From the NCBI RefSeq assembly GCF_900103405.1, contig NZ_FNHX01000012.1, positions 52,478 to 116,477 on the forward strand: 64,000 bases of DNA, read 5' to 3'. Source of the stretch: Polaromonas sp. JS666 (lineage in GTDB: Bacteria; Pseudomonadota; Gammaproteobacteria; Burkholderiales; Burkholderiaceae_C). A program made the position numbers and the translations under genes. The notes below the pieces were generated by a model that was given only the letters and a program-made list of their open reading frames with translations, did no database searches and had not been told where the DNA came from. This document shows, piece after piece, positions 60,822-64,000 of this stretch; within the stretch, counting starts at the first letter, position 1, and every line of letters starts with the position of its first letter.

Positions 60822-62170
60822 ACGTTCTGGCGCTGGATATCTACCTGGGCTCCCTGCGCGCCGGGTTGCTGTTCCAGTACGGCACGGGCAGCACGGCGCT
60901 CACGCGTTTCATTCCCGACGAGGCCTTCTGGTCCAACCCGGCATCGCCGGTGTTCTCCTGGGCCGCCACGGACGACGACGCGCAGCGCCGCGAGATCTTC
61001 TGGCGCAGTTACGTCAACACTCCGTTCTTCAATGCCGAAGGCGGGCGCCTGCCGGCATTTTTCCAAAACCTGTTGCCCGAGGGGCCGCTGCGCCGCCACC
61101 TGGAGCAGCTGCGCGGCTGTGGGCCCAACGACCATTTCGACATGCTGGCCGCCTGCGGCACCGACTTGCCCGGCAATGTCTATGCCTACCCGGCACACCT
61201 CGATGCCCAGGCGCTGGCGGGCGTGGTCACCCAGCACCATGACGCGCTGGAGATGTCCGTCAGCGCCGACCCTTTGCCCGACGCGACCTCGCTGTCCGGC
61301 GTGCAGCCCAAGCTCGCGCTGGTGCAGCAGCAGGGCCGCTATGTGGCGCGCACCCGCGACGCCCAGGGCGTACACATCATCGCCAAGCTGCCCACGGCCG
61401 AGTTCGCCCTGCTGCCCGAGGTCGAGGAACTCTCGCTGCGCCTGGCGCGGGCCGCGGGCGTGGGCGTGTGCGAAGCCTGGCTGGCGCCCCTGGACGAGAT
61501 CACGGCCGGCCAGCCTTTTGTGCTCGGCGAGAGCCGGCATTTCCTGGCCGTCAAACGCTTTGACCGCGGCCCCCAGGGGCATATCCATTGTGAGGATTTC
61601 GCGCAGATCCTGCGCATACAGCCCGAAGAAAAATACACCCACCCGGCCGCAAGTTATGCCGCCATGGCCAGGACGCTGCGCGAAGGCATGAGCCTGCCGG
61701 CCCAGGTGGGCGAGGGCGCCGCGGAAGAACTGGTACGCCGCGTCATGGTCAATGAAATGCTGGGCAACTACGACGCCCATGTGAAGAATTTCGGCGTGCT
61801 GTACCGCGACGGTCGCACGCCCGAGTTGTCGCCGGCCTACGACGTGGTGGCCTATGCGGCATACCTGGGCGGACGCGGCCACGCGCTGCGCTTTGTGCCC
61901 GGTGGCGAAAAGCAGGCCAGGCTCACGGCCCAGACCTTGCGCAGCTTTTGCAACGCCACCGGCATGTTCGAAACACGCGTGCGCGGCGTGCTCAATGAGG
62001 CGGTGGGAAAGGCCTGCGAATCGTGGCCGCAGATGATAGCGGCCAGCGGCCTGCTGGAGCGGCAAAAGCAGAACCTGCTCAAACACTTCGAGGCCTGCGA
62101 CGCGGTGAAAAGCTGGCGGGCCCGGCGCGCGGCGGGCGCCAGGCGCAGGGCGGCGTCCATGCCGCCATGA
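60818..62170 (+). CDS. hipA: HipA-type serine/threonine kinase toxin
   Basis: 450 residues. An N-terminal couple domain (1-110) leads to the kinase. The SLSGVQPKLAL segment (158-168) is the P-loop-like/auto-phosphorylation region. The catalytic loop GNYDAHVKNFGVLY has Asp319 and Asn324, and AYDVVAY has the metal-binding Asp342. In E. coli HipA phosphorylates GltX and stops growth until HipB binds it. The C-terminus (RARRAAGARRRAAS) is unusually basic. It is coupled to hipB. Confidence 0.92.
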   Translation: MNVLALDIYLGSLRAGLLFQYGTGSTALTRFIPDEAFWSNPASPVFSWAATDDDAQRREIFWRSYVNTPFFNAEGGRLPAFFQNLLPEGPLRRHLEQLRGCGPNDHFDMLAACGTDLPGNVYAYPAHLDAQALAGVVTQHHDALEMSVSADPLPDATSLSGVQPKLALVQQQGRYVARTRDAQGVHIIAKLPTAEFALLPEVEELSLRLARAAGVGVCEAWLAPLDEITAGQPFVLGESRHFLAVKRFDRGPQGHIHCEDFAQILRIQPEEKYTHPAASYAAMARTLREGMSLPAQVGEGAAEELVRRVMVNEMLGNYDAHVKNFGVLYRDGRTPELSPAYDVVAYAAYLGGRGHALRFVPGGEKQARLTAQTLRSFCNATGMFETRVRGVLNEAVGKACESWPQMIAASGLLERQKQNLLKHFEACDAVKSWRARRAAGARRRAASMPP

Positions 62171-62240
62171 AACGGCGGCCCTTGCGCACCCCGCATGACA
62201 AAATAGCCCATCGCCAACCCATGACACCCGGAGCCCCCGC

Positions 62241-62693
62241 ATGAATTTCGCGCCTGACCTTGCCACGGTCACCCACGGCATCCAGCTGGCCGTGGCGCCG
62301 GTGTTTTTGCTCACAGCCGTCTCGGGCATGATCGCGGCCGTGGCGGGCCGCCTGGCCCGCATCATCGACCGCGCGCGCTTTCTGGAAAACCGGCTGGAAG
62401 CCGGCGGCGTGGAAGACACCCGTGCACAGCGCATGTATGCCGAACTGCGCGAACTGCGCCACCGCGGCTGGCTGGTCAACATCTGCATTGCCTTGCTGAC
62501 TTTTTGCGCCATCCTGATCGGAACCACCATCATCCTGCTATTCCTCGGCGAAACCAGCGAACTGCCCACCTTGCGGATCGCGACGGTGTGCTTTTTGTCT
62601 GGCGTGGTCTGCTTCCTTCTGGCCCTGGTGTGCTTTCTGGCCGAGACCTTGCTGGCGACGCGGTTGCTGAAATTCGCGGAGCCTTCGAGCTAG
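62241..62693 (+). CDS. DUF2721 membrane protein
   Basis: 150 residues. Three hydrophobic helices (about 15-37, 76-98 and 112-138) with the loop GRLARIIDRARFLENRLEAG between the first and second, a DUF2721 hallmark. Function unknown. It lies 70 bases downstream of hipA and has its own start without a strong ribosome site. Confidence 0.88.
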   Translation: MNFAPDLATVTHGIQLAVAPVFLLTAVSGMIAAVAGRLARIIDRARFLENRLEAGGVEDTRAQRMYAELRELRHRGWLVNICIALLTFCAILIGTTIILLFLGETSELPTLRIATVCFLSGVVCFLLALVCFLAETLLATRLLKFAEPSS

Positions 62694-62895
62694 GCCTCAG
62701 TTGCCTGAACCTGAATGTGAGCAAATGTAGGACGCCGCATCAGCTTGTTGCCCTACAGATTTTTTCCTTTCGCGATGGCGAGAATAGGCAAAGCTCCGTC
62801 AACGACCGCGCAAGCCTTCCGTTGAACAGTCAGGCACGCGAGCGGCTAAGGCCCTGTTGGCCGCAAGCCCTTATTCAAACCACCGGAGAACCATA

Positions 62896-63423
62896 ATGAA
62901 AACCACCACGATGACACGCAGCCTTGCACTGTTGATGGCGGCCACCCTGGCCTGTTCCGCGAGTTTTGCCGAGAAGCCCGAATGGGCGGGCGGCGGCAAA
63001 AACAAGGGCAACAAGCATGAGCAGCAGGCGGAGCAGTCCGATCACGGCAATCAAGAGCCGGGCGGCAAAAAAGCCAAGAAAAACAAGCAGGCCGCCGAGG
63101 TCAAGGTCGGCGGCTATTTTGTGCCGCAGCAGCGTGTGGTGGTTCAGAACTATTACGGCAAGCAGTTCAAGGCCGGCCACTGCCCCCCGGGCCTGGCCAA
63201 GAAAAACAACGGCTGCCTGCCCCCAGGCCAGGCCAAGAAATACGCCATAGGCCAGCCGCTGCCGCGCGACATCGTGTACTACCCCGTGCCCGCGGCGGTG
63301 GTGGTGCAACTGGGTGCCCCGCCCGCAGGGCACAAGTATGTGCGGGTTGCGACCGACATTCTGCTGATTGCGGTGGGGACGAGTATGGTGGTGGATGCCA
63401 TCCAGGATTTGGGTTCTATTTAA
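62896..63423 (+). CDS. RcnB/CigR-like periplasmic or membrane-anchored protein
   Basis: 175 residues from the ATG at 62896, after CCGGAG. Signal peptide to about ASFAEK. A Lys/Asn/Gly-rich low-complexity stretch (28-66) precedes the Arg/Pro motif HCPPGLAKKNNGCLPPGQAKKYAIGQPLP, common to RcnB/CigR proteins. The C-terminus has YVRVATDILLIAVGTSMVVDAIQDL. RcnB helps nickel/cobalt balance and CigR dampens virulence; the role here is unclear. Confidence 0.8.
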   Translation: MKTTTMTRSLALLMAATLACSASFAEKPEWAGGGKNKGNKHEQQAEQSDHGNQEPGGKKAKKNKQAAEVKVGGYFVPQQRVVVQNYYGKQFKAGHCPPGLAKKNNGCLPPGQAKKYAIGQPLPRDIVYYPVPAAVVVQLGAPPAGHKYVRVATDILLIAVGTSMVVDAIQDLGSI

Positions 63424-63497
63424 ATTGATTTTTTCCGGCGGCTGCTTTCTCTGCTGAGGGCGGCTGGCCGGGTCTCGCCCCGGCGGGCGAGGCACTT

Positions 63498-64000
63498 TTC
63501 TTTGCTTCGCCAAAGAAAAGTACCCAAAAGAAAGGCGACCCGCAGTCTGGGTCCCTCCGCTGCGCTACGGGCAACCTGCGGTGCTCGAGCCAAGCGGGGT
63601 CCGGCTAAACTCGCTTCGCTCAAACAACGCCGGCCCTGATCCGCTTGTCTCTGCGCTCCTCGGCCCAGCCAGGACGGGGCAATCGGGAGCGGGAACCGAA
63701 TACCGAAATACCAAGAAGACAAATACAAACAAGGACACGCCATGGCGTGTCCTTGTTGCTTTAGGTATTCGGGGGGGGCTTCGGCTGTTTGGTATTCCTG
63801 TCCCCACCCCTTGTGTATGTGCCGAGGAGCGGAGGGCCAGACGGATCAGGGCTGGCGTTGTCTGAGCGAAGCGCAGCGTAGCGAGTTTAGCCAGACCCCG
63901 GCTGGACCGAGCACCGCAGGTTGCCCCGGAGCGAAGCGCAGGGGACGCAGACACCAGGGTCGCCTTTCTTTTGCTTACTTTTCTTTGGCGAAGCAAAGAA
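63498..64000. repeat. Large imperfect palindromic element (about 250-base arms)
   Basis: The outer arms 63498-63541 and 63957-64000 match as reverse complements except for two bases in 44. The arms continue inward with lower but clear similarity (for example GCTAAACTCGCT and GCGCTCCTCGG segments) to a perfect 26-bp central palindrome at 63730-63755. A small hairpin ACTTTTCTTTG-CTTCGC-CAAAGAAAAGT (63494-63521) is inside the left end. Short reading frames here are not convincing. I recognise the CTTTTCTTTGGCGAAGCAAAGAA end from repeats in Comamonadaceae. It may continue past the window. Confidence 0.85.

Noticed and set aside
63565..63996. 143-codon frame in the terminal palindrome
   Set aside because: It runs through the inverted-repeat arms, so its two ends mirror each other. 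It has no ribosome site or family signature.

Overview
The window is GC-rich and densely coded. It looks like the chromosome of a betaproteobacterium of the Comamonadaceae, probably Polaromonas, Rhodoferax or Variovorax-like. The support is gene order (the rpsB to rnhB essential cluster, a three-gene pdh operon), the protein sequences as I recognise them, and two repeat types I know from that family. The species assignment is inference; I ran no search.

Layout. 1-757: 5' part of an amidase on the minus strand, cut by the window edge. 927-16115: the housekeeping run rpsB-tsf-pyrH-frr-uppS-cdsA-dxr-rseP-bamA-skp-lpxD-fabZ-lpxA-lpxB-rnhB and an RNA methyltransferase, covering translation, isoprenoid and phospholipid precursors, outer-membrane assembly and lipid A. 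16394-22732: carAB, greA, a DUF4149 membrane protein and folD. 22820-26063: a PAS-domain histidine kinase and FixJ-like response regulator, divergent from the pyruvate dehydrogenase operon aceE-aceF-(BPH peptidase)-lpdA (26400-33271).

33332-38086 (minus) is a very tight six-gene operon: a two-subunit xanthine-oxidase-family molybdenum hydroxylase (Ior-like) followed by soxX, soxY, soxZ and soxA. There is no soxB or soxCD, and SoxY has a non-standard C-terminus. I consider this the best candidate for an undescribed system. 38248-40745: a VOC protein, a glycosyltransferase and an AlkZ-like winged-helix protein in one operon. 41215-46954: a two-partner secretion pair (TpsB, then a 1,323-residue TpsA with beta-helix modules and a 36-residue tandem repeat).

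47002-53007: an NlpC/P60 hydrolase, a PQQ-type sugar dehydrogenase, a RidA protein, and a MocR regulator flanked by two LysE-type exporters. 53109-55952: an MCE lipid-transport operon (permease, MlaD-like protein, lipoprotein, small protein) without an ATPase. 56331-58387: two NTF2-fold proteins, each beside a regulator (MerR, TetR). 58503-60280: an uncharacterised protein coupled to a YegD-like short Hsp70. 60477-62170: hipBA with two equally spaced operators. 62241-63423: DUF2721 and RcnB/CigR-like proteins. 63498-64000: a roughly 500-bp imperfect palindrome that looks like a non-coding repeat element.

No rRNA, tRNA, CRISPR array, transposase or prophage gene was seen.
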